Of a DNA stretch of 64,000 bases, positions 11,470 to 20,708 are shown piece by piece. The notes beneath the pieces are model-generated. The model ran no database searches. It saw nothing but the letters and a program-made list of their open reading frames with translations, and had not been told where the DNA came from. Both the position numbers and the translations under genes were made by a program. Source of the stretch: Ochromonas danica (Eukaryota; Sar; Chrysophyceae; Chromulinales; Chromulinaceae); contig VKHL01000011.1 in the NCBI GenBank assembly GCA_015146655.1, forward strand, positions 129,819 through 193,818, in the 5' to 3' direction. The first letter of the stretch is position 1; each line of letters opens with the position of its first letter.

Positions 11470-12574
11470 TTACTGTTTAACAGGGCGGAAATAGTCAGGA
11501 AACTTTCTCTTCCATTGCGCACCATCATAAGACCATTTGATCGACTTCTCTTTAGCTTCACTTGGCACGAAGGCTTTGTTTTTGCACATGCAATTCCTCT
11601 CAATCAGCTGACAGGTGAATCCATTGGCCTCCAATATGCTCGTTTTGCGTTCATTCTTGGTCGTATCATGCATATCACATTCCATGGAGACAGCATTGAT
11701 ACGAACAGCATTAAAGTCTGTTCCTCTGAGAACAGATTCTTCCGCTCCTTCCACATCTAAAATCCAAATATCAATATGTTTCACATTCAACTCTTGGAAT
11801 AATAACTTAGTTGGTAAGCATTGCACAGTAGGAAGTTCATCAAGCTTTGTCTTGTTATTATAGATAGGTCCATGCCACTTCTTGAGGAAGGAAGGAGACA
11901 TTAATTCCACAAATCCACGAACAGGAATAACACCTAAACTTGAATAATGAAGTAATCGAGGTTCACTACATAAAGCACCATGAATATTAATAGCACGTTC
12001 ACGATTAGACTTTAATCGATTGTAATTCGAAGGATCAGCCTCTATGAATAATACCATCAAATCAAAAACAAATCATAATAAATCATAATAACATATTGTT
12101 AATGAAAACAAAAATCATCTTACCAACATGAATAGCTGTCCAATTACCATACGATTCAAACATTAATGAATTCGAATATAAAATCCCATCTAAAGCACCT
12201 GATTCCATAATAACACCATTCTTCATACCATAAAACCAATTTTCATATAACCAAACATCTTCTTGATCTTGAGCACGTGTGACATCTAGATAGCCTCGTT
12301 CACTTGTTGATAAACGAGCAAATTCTTCAGAATATTCTGCTTCTCGTCTCCAATTTTGATTAGGATCAGTTGGATTGAAGATATGCAGTGGGTAATTAAT
12401 AACCAGAGCGTTAAACAAACTTTCTCCTCCTCCATCTTTACCTCGATTTCCTGGTCTTCGCTTCGCTCCACGACGACGTAAATTCTGGCCGAAAGAACTT
12501 GGAAGAAGAAGAAGGAAAAGAAGAAATAAGCAACAGAGAAGCCAGCAGTTTGTTCTTGTCATCATTCTTGTCAT
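11470..12574 (-). CDS. Secreted FkbM-family methyltransferase
   Basis: SAM-dependent methyltransferase of the FkbM type, 340 residues. Two exons: 12574-12124 and 12041-11470, split by an 82-bp GTAAGA...ATAG intron in phase 1. Splicing rebuilds the SAM-binding strand AIHVEADPSNYNRL, which is broken in either exon alone. Later IDIWILDVEGAE carries the conserved FkbM Asp/Glu-Gly motif. The first about 30 residues are a strong signal peptide or anchor (a Leu/Cys-rich core ending SSFGQ), so the enzyme should act in the secretory pathway, probably on a glycan or lipid; the substrate is unknown. It is transcribed away from the RING gene at 12715, leaving a shared region of only 140 bp. Confidence 0.82.
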
Positions 12575-12714
12575 CTTTTGTTCTCATAGATAGGCGGTGG
12601 GAGCTCTGCTGTTCCAAAACGGCGCCAGATATCTGGATATTTGAGTATTTGGCACCATCATGTTGTCATGAGAAAGCAAATCGAGCTGGAAATGGTCTGT
12701 ATAGAGTGAGGAAT

Positions 12715-13377
12715 ATGTCTATCATACCAGAGGGATTTCAATCAACAAGCCATCCTATTTTCTTTAAATTTAAGCCACCATTATTACCTTCACCTCCTCC
12801 TCCACCGCCACCACCGATTGAATTACCCTCTATACCCAACAATCAAGATGATGATAATGACACAGCAGTAAGTCATGAGAATAATGGTCGAGAAGTAGAT
12901 GAAGTGAGACGATGTCCTATCTGTCTATCGACTATCTACGACCCAGTGACAATCATCTCTTGTCACCATTCCTTCTGCTATGACTGTATCAATGCCTGGT
13001 TCTCCCACCAGACCAAATGTCCACTCTGTAATAGTCGACACATTGACTTCCTTCGTAATGCCCAACCAGATGACTTCCGTCGTATAGAGCATTGGAAGAT
13101 CAGCCGAGTCTTCGACCCACAGGGTGCTAACCATAGCCATAATGCTAGTGGTAGAGGTAGTGCTAATGGCAGTGGCAGTGGCAGTGCCAGTGGGGAGGGC
13201 AACAAAGATGAAAGGCGGAAGCGAAAGCAACAACAGCGTCAGTCTGAATGGGAGCTATTGTCTGCTCTGCGAGATCATAAGAAGAAGTTTAAGGTGGTGC
13301 ATTCTCCCATCATCTCTTCTTCGTCTTCTTCTACCACCACTGAGGAGAAGAAGAAGCCAAGAGTCTCACCTTCTTGA
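12715..13377 (+). CDS. RING-HC finger protein, probable E3 ubiquitin ligase
   Basis: 220-residue protein with one C3HC4 RING finger at residues about 67-105 (CPIC, SCHHSFC, DC, KCPLC, all eight zinc ligands present). The N-terminal part is proline-rich (a run of eight prolines) and acidic; the C-terminal part is Gly/Ser- then Lys/Arg-rich and ends in a Ser-rich tail. The ATG at 12715 is preferred because the open frame further upstream overlaps the FkbM gene on the other strand. RINGs of this kind recruit an E2 enzyme; the target is unknown. It may share a bidirectional promoter with the FkbM gene. Confidence 0.75.
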   Translation: MSIIPEGFQSTSHPIFFKFKPPLLPSPPPPPPPPIELPSIPNNQDDDNDTAVSHENNGREVDEVRRCPICLSTIYDPVTIISCHHSFCYDCINAWFSHQTKCPLCNSRHIDFLRNAQPDDFRRIEHWKISRVFDPQGANHSHNASGRGSANGSGSGSASGEGNKDERRKRKQQQRQSEWELLSALRDHKKKFKVVHSPIISSSSSSTTTEEKKKPRVSPS

Positions 13378-13444
13378 TCCCTCTCACTAACTGACTAACT
13401 GTACCATAAACTATCTCCGAGCAGGATAAAAGTGGCCCTTCCAT

Positions 13445-13541
13445 CATGTGTGGATCTCATTAACTCGAGTCAGTTCTTCTTCTGCTATCTACGGTAACTA
13501 GCTCAGATTAACACTGCTTGTGTTAATGAGATGCACACATG
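13445..13541 (+). ncRNA. Hairpin 1, candidate small-RNA precursor
   Basis: Inverted repeat with arms 13445-13464 and 13522-13541 that match at 19 of 20 bases (CATGTGTG, one mismatch, ATCTCATTAAC). The complementarity continues less perfectly into the loop side (CGAGTCAGT against CAAGCAGTG), giving a stem of about 30 bp and a loop of about 35 nt. Size and shape resemble a microRNA precursor, but a decayed MITE is also possible. Strand is arbitrary. It lies 2 kb downstream of the Dicer gene. Confidence 0.35.
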
Positions 13542-13564
13542 TTGATATGAAGTTACTGTAAGTG

Positions 13565-13610
13565 TCACTATCACAATGCACTAGATGATATTGTGCAGAT
13601 GTGACAGTGA
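13565..13610 (+). ncRNA. Hairpin 2, short stem-loop beside hairpin 1
   Basis: Arms 13565-13580 and 13594-13610 pair as TCACT, one mismatch, TCACA, a small asymmetric bulge, then TGCA, with a loop of about 13 nt. It begins only 24 bp after hairpin 1. A stem of 15-16 bp is short for a Dicer substrate, so its link to small RNA is weaker than for hairpin 1. Confidence 0.25.
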
Positions 13611-14225
13611 TATTAGAAGATTGATCTCCTTCGATTTAAAGAGTTGAGATAAAGCTCAGGGCTTGTTGGAACTTAGGTACAAAGGAACTTATTTAAGTTA
13701 CTTCAAGACAAAGTCCACAATCTACTGGTTACAGTACAAGCTGCAGCTGTACTAGTTCATGCTTCTTTCCCTGTACAATGTACACTATGCAGTGTTTGCA
13801 GTGAGTAATGAAACCTAACCACAACTAACACTCTAAAACAAATCCCTCAAATGAAATCTTTCATTATCAATCAATGCTATATATAGCAGGCTAACATTCT
13901 TGGATAACCTGACTGAGACCAGAAAGCTCATGTTCGTTAGCAGGTTCATTTTTAATTTCTCAGCTTCTTCCTGTACCCCTAAGCCTAGACTTAAAGCTTA
14001 ACAAGTTAAGTGACAAACAATCTCCATCGTGGACGCCAGATGCTACTAGCTACAGTACAGTACTGTATTAGATTGCAGCAGATTGCAGCAGGTCTTAACT
14101 TAAGAAAACTGCTTCCACTTCTTCTCGTTTTCGTTTTCGTTTTCGGTTTTGGTGCTGTCCCGTGTCGCTTTGATGAACAATTGGAATTGAATTGAATTGA
14201 CATACTACCTCTTGGCTACTATTCA

Positions 14226-15443
14226 ATGACACTTCATCTCTACCTCTCTGTCCTCTTCATCTATCTCTTATGCTTATGGCAGAGAGTCGACAGTGATCAT
14301 CATCCTAGTCGTAATCATCATCATAATCATCATTCCTCAGTAGAAGGATATAACCTCCCCGTCCTCACTGATACTATCCAACAACATGTTCAACCACTCA
14401 TCAATCAAAAAGATCCAATTACTGGGAAATATATCCCACGTACAGCATGGATTGCTGTTCGTAATAAATCAGAAGAACGTGCTATTCATATGACAGCACC
14501 AGATGGATTTCTAGCACGTAACCCAACCTGGCAAATACACTTTTGTGGGAATGAAGAAAAAGATGAATTTATGAATACAGTCTATCAAAATACTAGTTTA
14601 CTATGGGCTTATCATATTCTAAATCCTCTCATTGGTACAGCAAAAGCTGAATTATGGAGATTAGCTATATTATATTATCATGGTGGATTATATATGGATG
14701 ATGATGCAACATTTACTACACCATTAGATAAGATTGTTACTTTAGAAGATAAGTTTATTGTTGGTAAAGAAGGGTATAGTTTTACTGATCATTGTTATAT
14801 TGATGAATATCCATTATCTAATGCTTCTCTTACGAAACGATTTGGTGAAGCTAATAGTGTAACTATCTTTGATAATCGATACTTCTTTAATTGGGCGCTC
14901 TTCTCTATGCCTGGACATCCTCTATTAAAACATATTCTAGAACATGTTGTAGAATTAATTAAACATGAATATTTCCGTGACAGTCGAATTAAAATGGCTC
15001 CAAGAGATGTCCCAGGCAAGATTTTAATGTGTGCATCCACTTTCCCGATTACACTTGTAGCAAGAGAAATGATCTTAGAAGGACACTCGATGGCTGAATT
15101 AGGACTAAGAGTAGGAGGAGAACTCTTTCGAGAATATGGTGCCAATATGAAAGCATGGAATAATGATCATAATCCCAATCGATGGGTTAAGGTAATGAAT
15201 AAACGTCGTGTACCTTATCTTTGGGCCTATGCTCCACCACGACCAGAGTATTATGAAGGAAAGATTATTCAAGGTAATCGACACAGAGAAATTGCATTGG
15301 TTAGTAATGGTAAACGACATCCTTTCCCAGATTTGGATACTTTCTTGAATATGAAATTGACAATAGAAAATGTAACAATAGTGGATATGGATGTGATTCA
15401 TGCTATTCCTTTGGGTGATCCTTTACCTGTATTGAAAGGATAG
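14226..15443 (+). CDS. GT32-family glycosyltransferase (complete copy)
   Basis: Type II or secreted Golgi-type glycosyltransferase of the Gly_transf_sug (OCH1-like, GT32) group, 405 residues, one exon. Residues 1-24 are a hydrophobic signal/anchor. The core includes KAELWRLAILYYHGGLYMDDD, cut here to its key parts: the WR..LY..GG.Y.D.D pattern that binds the nucleotide sugar and metal (about residues 143-160). The His/Asn-rich stretch after the signal is low complexity. The last two thirds (from 14815) are duplicated almost exactly at 17324-17952. It faces the methyltransferase gene tail to tail, about 120 bp apart. Donor and acceptor sugars are unknown. Confidence 0.85.
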   Translation: MTLHLYLSVLFIYLLCLWQRVDSDHHPSRNHHHNHHSSVEGYNLPVLTDTIQQHVQPLINQKDPITGKYIPRTAWIAVRNKSEERAIHMTAPDGFLARNPTWQIHFCGNEEKDEFMNTVYQNTSLLWAYHILNPLIGTAKAELWRLAILYYHGGLYMDDDATFTTPLDKIVTLEDKFIVGKEGYSFTDHCYIDEYPLSNASLTKRFGEANSVTIFDNRYFFNWALFSMPGHPLLKHILEHVVELIKHEYFRDSRIKMAPRDVPGKILMCASTFPITLVAREMILEGHSMAELGLRVGGELFREYGANMKAWNNDHNPNRWVKVMNKRRVPYLWAYAPPRPEYYEGKIIQGNRHREIALVSNGKRHPFPDLDTFLNMKLTIENVTIVDMDVIHAIPLGDPLPVLKG

Positions 15444-16306
15444 AAATGACAAGTAGTGATGGATAATCATAACATCTAATGCAGATGAAGGTGCTTTCAT
15501 TGGTCAGCAGAAGATTGTTAAATGCTGTTGTTGATGATGAATTTAACTAGTCTACTTTGTTGTTGTCTATGCAGTGGTTTGCTGCTGTTGCTTCTTGCGT
15601 TGTTTGTGTTTCTTGCGCTTGTCACTATTGCGAAGCTTTTTCTTTCGTGGATCTTGATCAGGTGCCATCTGATCAACACAGTCAACCAAAGCATACACAC
15701 AGAGTGAACTTCCTCTTAATCAAGAGAGAGAGAGAGAGAGAGAGCGATAGCCATCAGGTTGACTCACCGTGAGAGGAATAGTTTGCGAATTACGAGCAAG
15801 AACAGCAGTACGTGATGGTAATTTGCTCAAACTATCCATAATCTGTTTGCTATTTACCAAGTCATACATTAAACCATCATGAAATATGATAACAGTAGTA
15901 TTAGGAGACTGGTATACAATACATGCTTTCATTACCTGAAGTTGCCACAATACCAGAATGATGGGAAAGGAGAAGTATATTTGGCACTTTTAGCTTGTCT
16001 TCTTCCCTGTTAAAACAAAAGAAAGACATCGTGTTAAGTCAATCATAGATTCATTCATTCTATTGACATCTTAGTATACTGCTAACCTTAGGTGTAGTAT
16101 ATTGATAACGTGTATTTGGAACAATAAAGAATAAGCGATTAATACAATTCTTCTTCTTCCATACATAATCTTTCATATAGACATAGTTAGGTAAGAGAAG
16201 ACAGAATGGTTTATTTGTTTTCATAACAAAGTCAAACAATCGCTCCATATGATCTTGACTATAAGGTGGATTAGTAACAAGGACATCATGGAGAGGTAGT
16301 CGTTTT
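14815..16306. repeat. Long direct repeat, copy 1 (GT32/methyltransferase junction)
   Basis: A 1492-bp block repeated at 17324-18815 at a constant offset of 2509 bp. By eye I see only one base difference, near the right end (A/G at about 16292). It runs from inside the GT32 gene to inside exon 1 of the methyltransferase gene. Left edge shares TATCTA; right edge shares GTCGTTTT. Confidence 0.9.
15567..16306 (-). pseudogene. Truncated copy of the NPPY methyltransferase gene
   Basis: Contains exons 4 (15668-15567), 3 (15849-15768), 2 (16006-15936) and the 3' part of exon 1 (16306-16087) of the gene intact at 18076-19354, with all splice sites preserved. The 5' part, with the start codon and the first about 180 residues, is missing: at 16306 the sequence switches to an unrelated element. 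The NPPYSQDH motif is still encoded, but without the N-terminal part of the fold a working enzyme is unlikely. An open frame runs across the break into the neighbouring element, making a chimeric reading frame. Confidence 0.85.
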
Positions 16307-16456
16307 CTTGATTCATGCAAACTTTGTCGCTCAAAATAAATCCAAGGTGAAAGAGTTGAATTGTGAGCTGCATATTCAAAGCAGATAGGATAGCGTTGAA
16401 TCCGTTCATGTGGTTCAAGGTCAAATATTTGCAGAGAATTCAACCAATGTGACCCT
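16307..16456 (+). mobile_element. Fragment of a dispersed element, related to 57284-57449
   Basis: About 150 bp that match, at roughly 85-90 percent by eye, the reverse complement of 57284-57449, which lies inside the terminal-inverted-repeat element at 57197-58208. In the plus frame it reads IHANFVAQNKSKVKELNCEL before a TAG; the other copy reads IHANFVAEYVSKAKELNCEL before a TAG at the same place. Several differences are silent in this frame. The family is not recognised. It abuts the broken end of the methyltransferase copy. Confidence 0.55.
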
Positions 16457-16541
16457 CATTTGCTGCTGATCCGACCTCCTATTAAGTTAACGGGTCAGTG
16501 CCCACTCTGGCACTAGACCACACCACATTTTCAACGATCGA

Positions 16542-17005
16542 ATGCCGCAATGGCTCCCTTTCAACCCAGAAATTTATGGGAACATGGTACAAATGCTCCT
16601 CGATCTTGATGAGGGCTTTGTATTGAATCCGCCAGGCAATACATGGACGCCGCTGAGAAAATCTGTTCTCAGAGACGGTAAGAAAGCATAAATTTAATAT
16701 ATTATCAAGCTCTAAGTAACATCGACACCTTGACAGCACTCCATCTGGACGCCTCTGATCGTAGCGATAGAATCATTAATATGGTGATTGCGGCTTTTAC
16801 CTTCTCCGTAGCCGAAAAGGCGGAGACGTTCTCTGAGGATAACTTATTCGAACGAGGGTGGCTCATCTTTGGCCAGGGCGGATTCCAACGAATCGTGCAG
16901 TTGGAGACGAATGTGACGAATTTGACAAACAATGTGACGAATTTGACGACAGACATGATCCAGGTGAAGGCCGGGATCCAAGAGCTGCTACAGAGACTAG
17001 GATAA
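16542..17005 (+). CDS. Small coiled-coil protein in the filler between repeats
   Basis: Two exons, 16542-16677 and 16737-17005, with a 59-bp intron (GTAAGA...GACAG, phase 1), give 134 residues. The protein starts MPQWLPFNPEIYGNM and ends with a heptad-like stretch (LETNVTNLTNNVTNL, then IQVKAGIQELLQRLG), a probable short coiled coil. No known domain. The clean splice sites and uninterrupted frame argue it is a real gene. It lies wholly in sequence found between the two copies of the 1492-bp repeat, so it arrived with, or was exposed by, that rearrangement. Confidence 0.5.
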
Positions 17006-17323
17006 ATTGCGTGATATAACCCGGTAACCTTTCGTGTGTTGAAACTTGAACACTTGTAAATACTAATCCATTTCATTCACTTATACAAATCTCTTTTTTA
17101 GTTTTCTATTCTACTACTACAAATACTACAATATTTTTTAAAATGCGCTAGTTTATTGATTTTACATTGTTGTTCCATTTCAATTGCATTGGTATTGCAT
17201 TGGAATACTCAATATAGATTGATCCAGGCGACCTCTCCCCATCCCTTTTCTGCACATAAACTATTCATATTAGATGCTGTTCGAAATCAAATCTAAATTA
17301 AATCTGCATAAACTTTAGGACAG
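17006..17323. other. AT-rich filler before repeat copy 2
   Basis: 318 bp, strongly AT-rich, with no coding frame, RNA gene or clear repeat. It ends at the junction with the second copy of the long direct repeat at 17324. Confidence 0.4.
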
Positions 17324-17952
17324 TATCTAATGCTTCTCTTACGAAACGATTTGGTGAAGCTAATAGTGTAACTATCTTTGATAATCGATACTTCTTTAAT
17401 TGGGCGCTCTTCTCTATGCCTGGACATCCTCTATTAAAACATATTCTAGAACATGTTGTAGAATTAATTAAACATGAATATTTCCGTGACAGTCGAATTA
17501 AAATGGCTCCAAGAGATGTCCCAGGCAAGATTTTAATGTGTGCATCCACTTTCCCGATTACACTTGTAGCAAGAGAAATGATCTTAGAAGGACACTCGAT
17601 GGCTGAATTAGGACTAAGAGTAGGAGGAGAACTCTTTCGAGAATATGGTGCCAATATGAAAGCATGGAATAATGATCATAATCCCAATCGATGGGTTAAG
17701 GTAATGAATAAACGTCGTGTACCTTATCTTTGGGCCTATGCTCCACCACGACCAGAGTATTATGAAGGAAAGATTATTCAAGGTAATCGACACAGAGAAA
17801 TTGCATTGGTTAGTAATGGTAAACGACATCCTTTCCCAGATTTGGATACTTTCTTGAATATGAAATTGACAATAGAAAATGTAACAATAGTGGATATGGA
17901 TGTGATTCATGCTATTCCTTTGGGTGATCCTTTACCTGTATTGAAAGGATAG
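17324..17952 (+). pseudogene. 5'-truncated copy of the GT32 glycosyltransferase gene
   Basis: Carries the C-terminal about 209 residues of the GT32 gene at 14226-15443, beginning at SNASLTKRF and continuing to the same stop. The signal anchor and the DxD active-site region are absent, so it cannot be an active enzyme. The first in-frame ATG is at 17416 (178 residues), but no promoter-like start is evident. Sequence is essentially identical to the intact copy, so the duplication is young or is an assembly product. Confidence 0.85.
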
Positions 17953-18815
17953 AAATGACAAGTAGTGATGGATAATCATAACATCTAATGCAGATGAAGG
18001 TGCTTTCATTGGTCAGCAGAAGATTGTTAAATGCTGTTGTTGATGATGAATTTAACTAGTCTACTTTGTTGTTGTCTATGCAGTGGTTTGCTGCTGTTGC
18101 TTCTTGCGTTGTTTGTGTTTCTTGCGCTTGTCACTATTGCGAAGCTTTTTCTTTCGTGGATCTTGATCAGGTGCCATCTGATCAACACAGTCAACCAAAG
18201 CATACACACAGAGTGAACTTCCTCTTAATCAAGAGAGAGAGAGAGAGAGAGAGCGATAGCCATCAGGTTGACTCACCGTGAGAGGAATAGTTTGCGAATT
18301 ACGAGCAAGAACAGCAGTACGTGATGGTAATTTGCTCAAACTATCCATAATCTGTTTGCTATTTACCAAGTCATACATTAAACCATCATGAAATATGATA
18401 ACAGTAGTATTAGGAGACTGGTATACAATACATGCTTTCATTACCTGAAGTTGCCACAATACCAGAATGATGGGAAAGGAGAAGTATATTTGGCACTTTT
18501 AGCTTGTCTTCTTCCCTGTTAAAACAAAAGAAAGACATCGTGTTAAGTCAATCATAGATTCATTCATTCTATTGACATCTTAGTATACTGCTAACCTTAG
18601 GTGTAGTATATTGATAACGTGTATTTGGAACAATAAAGAATAAGCGATTAATACAATTCTTCTTCTTCCATACATAATCTTTCATATAGACATAGTTAGG
18701 TAAGAGAAGACAGAATGGTTTATTTGTTTTCATAACAAAGTCAAACAATCGCTCCATATGATCTTGACTATAAGGTGGATTAGTAACAAGGACATCATGG
18801 GGAGGTAGTCGTTTT
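17324..18815. repeat. Long direct repeat, copy 2 (GT32/methyltransferase junction)
   Basis: Second copy of the 1492-bp block described at 14815-16306, same orientation. This copy joins the truncated GT32 to the intact methyltransferase gene; copy 1 joins the intact GT32 to the truncated methyltransferase. The 1017 bp between the copies is unrelated to either gene. Confidence 0.9.
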
Positions 18816-19354
18816 TCTGCTATTACAGTGTAAAAGTCTTCTTTCTTGTTATAGACATTCTCTAAACCAAGTGTTCGTAATCGATCTACCATGCTACCTT
18901 CACAATAGAAGGGATCATAGATTTGTAAGGTAGTAACAGGTTGATTCATTGATTGAGCTAGTATAGTCAGTAAAGGTAGTAGGTCACCATAGGCTTCAAT
19001 AGGTGTCTCACAATGATCATCTGAGTCGACAGGATAAGGATAATCGTCATTCGCTTGGCTGTCATTACTGGCCACTGTGTTGGATACTTCCTGCTGGTTA
19101 GGCTGCACGGTAGTAGCAGTAGTAGTAGTGGTGGTAGTAGTACTAGTGGTTGTTGTTCTTTGTGGCGAATGTTGTTGTTGCTGGATGGTGGTGGATGATG
19201 ATGATGTCTTGTTCTTATTCTTCTTTTTCTTTTTCTTCACCACATGATGATCAACTTCTTCTTCTGGCTGTCCTAGAGTACTTTCAGTAGGAATGTGACT
19301 TCCTTCTGTTTCTTCTTCTTTATTAACCTCTGCAAAACTTCTCTTCTTCTTCAT
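18076..19354 (-). CDS. NPPY-motif methyltransferase, predicted N6-adenine type
   Basis: Four exons, 19354-18596, 18515-18445, 18358-18277 and 18177-18076, with introns of 80, 86 and 99 bp; all phases agree and give 337 residues. The first 130 residues are low complexity (Lys-, Thr- and Gln-rich, likely disordered). The catalytic part has LQIYDPFYCEGSMVDRL (motif I-like) and HDVLVTNPPYSQDH, where NPPY is the active-site motif of amino-methyltransferases. Exon 2 restores a conserved-looking GRRQAKSAKYTSPFPSFWYC, and exon 4 gives a Lys/Arg-rich tail typical of nucleolar or nucleic-acid-binding proteins. The substrate (DNA, rRNA or protein) is unknown. The third intron holds an (AG)n microsatellite near 18233-18254. 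The gene faces a truncated GT32 copy. Confidence 0.82.
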
Positions 19355-19594
19355 TCTGATGCAATCCTAACCTTTCTTATCTCGTCAGATCAGCTGCCGG
19401 GGACATGGTTTTGGTACTATTGTTACCTCCCCACGCATAAAACAAAGGTCCACAAGTTCAAACCACTAGACTACAGTTAGACTACAGTACACACTAATGA
19501 AGTGAGAAAATACACTATTAGCTGGTTTATATTGGTAAGGAAATGATGTTAAGTTATTGATATATTCATTGTATTGAAATACTACGCTAGTGCC

Positions 19595-19688
19595 CTGTTA
19601 GGGGTGGTGTGTTGATAGCGTATGTTTCGTAGAAGAAGCTATTGAAACACTTCTTCCACACACAGTCTTTCATATAGACTTCAGAAAA
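19595..19688 (-). pseudogene. Diverged fragment of a methyltransferase paralogue
   Basis: On the minus strand this reads VYMKDCVWKKCFNSFFYET and then AINTPP. The intact gene has VYMKDYVWKKKNCINRLFF and, further on, YQYTTP. It covers only about 30 residues from the end of exon 1, with no flanking coding sequence. It is much more diverged than the 1492-bp repeat, so it records an older copy of the same gene next to the present one. Confidence 0.55.
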
Positions 19689-19772
19689 TAAATGATGTAA
19701 TGATATAACAAAAGCATAGAGAGTGACAGAACAGTTAGTTAACTTGTTCTGTTATTAACAAGAGAAAACCTC

Positions 19773-20321
19773 TTAGTTGCGAGGAGGTTGAAAATGCCAT
19801 CTCTTGCGACATTTTGGACATCTCTCAACCAGTGGATAGCAACTCTTACAAACACAACTATGAAAGCATTTGGGGTAGATCCTTTTGTCATTAGTAATCT
19901 CGGACAAACAGATTGCACACTCAGCATCTCGAATCATCGGAACTTGAATTGCCCTCCATTGACAATTATGATCTTCACAGTCCAACACGACAGTTCCATC
20001 AATAGTTCTTTGATAGTTAATATCGTTTAGTTCGGTAGAGTTATGAATTGGTTCGTGCTGTGCAAAGAGGCCATAGCCTTGCCAGTTCATCTTGGAAAGC
20101 TCTTGTATCAAAGTGGGGGAAACTATTTCACCAATAGTTTCATTTCCAGTTAATTGTTGTTCAGGTAAAACGATTTGATTCACTACTTCGTGATTTGCAT
20201 TATGACACACAATCACAATCTTCCACAATGTTCTCTCTTCATTATTATTAATATCTGGTTTCGTATTATTCATAGATGTTTCTCCATTGTTGGAGGTAGT
20301 AGTAGTCTTGTTGGTTGCCAT
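19773..20321 (-). CDS. RING finger protein, probable E3 ubiquitin ligase
   Basis: 182 residues, one exon. A C-terminal RING (about residues 133-172) has CAIC, then KCFHSCVCKSC and CPKC, fitting C3HC4 with the compact spacing seen in MGRN1/LUL-type RINGs. The N-terminal 35 residues are Asn/Thr-rich. The middle (about 35-125) may be a substrate-binding domain but is not recognised. It differs clearly in sequence from the RING protein at 12715. The start at 20321 is the first ATG after an in-frame stop region. Confidence 0.72.
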   Translation of the reverse strand: MATNKTTTTSNNGETSMNNTKPDINNNEERTLWKIVIVCHNANHEVVNQIVLPEQQLTGNETIGEIVSPTLIQELSKMNWQGYGLFAQHEPIHNSTELNDINYQRTIDGTVVLDCEDHNCQWRAIQVPMIRDAECAICLSEITNDKRIYPKCFHSCVCKSCYPLVERCPKCRKRWHFQPPRN

Positions 20322-20708
20322 TCTTTAAATAGTAAATTCCAAATGAATATGTTCATGATCACTCCATTGTGAGTGGCATATTGCAGTAAGATCTTCTCTC
20401 TCTCAGAGTTCTCAGACATCATCAGACTGTCAGAGCTCTGAGCTGGAGATTGAGAGAGAGCCGAGAGGACTCACTGTTAAGTGGAATACGGCTCAGATAT
20501 TATTAGCTTGCGTGTTGAATATCCAAGACAGCACAGAAGGACAAGAAACGCGTTCCGGTGTTAACTTAACAAGAGAAAGCAGGTTGAACCTGTTGTTGTT
20601 GTTTTGGTTTAGTTGGTGGATTGAAGGACATCATAGTCCATCTTAAAGAAATAGTTAAACATTAACTAAAGTAAAGAATATAATTACTCTTTCCTAATCT
20701 TATTTACC
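20322..20708. other. Divergent promoter region, RING gene and kinase gene
   Basis: 387 bp between the RING gene (minus) and the EcKinase-like gene (plus). Around 20396-20480 there are clustered GAGAG and CTCAGA repeats. No gene or RNA is visible; it should hold both promoters. Confidence 0.4.

Larger units (their letters stand above)
13378..14225. other. Gene-free spacer with hairpins and short repeats
   Basis: 848 bp with no credible coding frame. It holds the two inverted repeats listed separately (13445-13541 and 13565-13610), a near-palindrome AGTACAAGCTGCAGCTGTACT at about 13735, a 10-bp direct repeat GATTGCAGCA at about 14083-14102, and a short (CGTTTT)n run near 14127. The last 200 bp should include the promoter of the GT32 gene. 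Confidence 0.5.

Noticed and set aside
12499-12714. N-terminal extension of the RING protein
   Set aside because: It overlaps the start of the FkbM gene on the other strand and has no ATG-led, protein-like sequence.
15105-15401. Antisense frames inside the GT32 gene and its copy
   Set aside because: They mirror a well-supported coding strand and recur only because the gene is duplicated.
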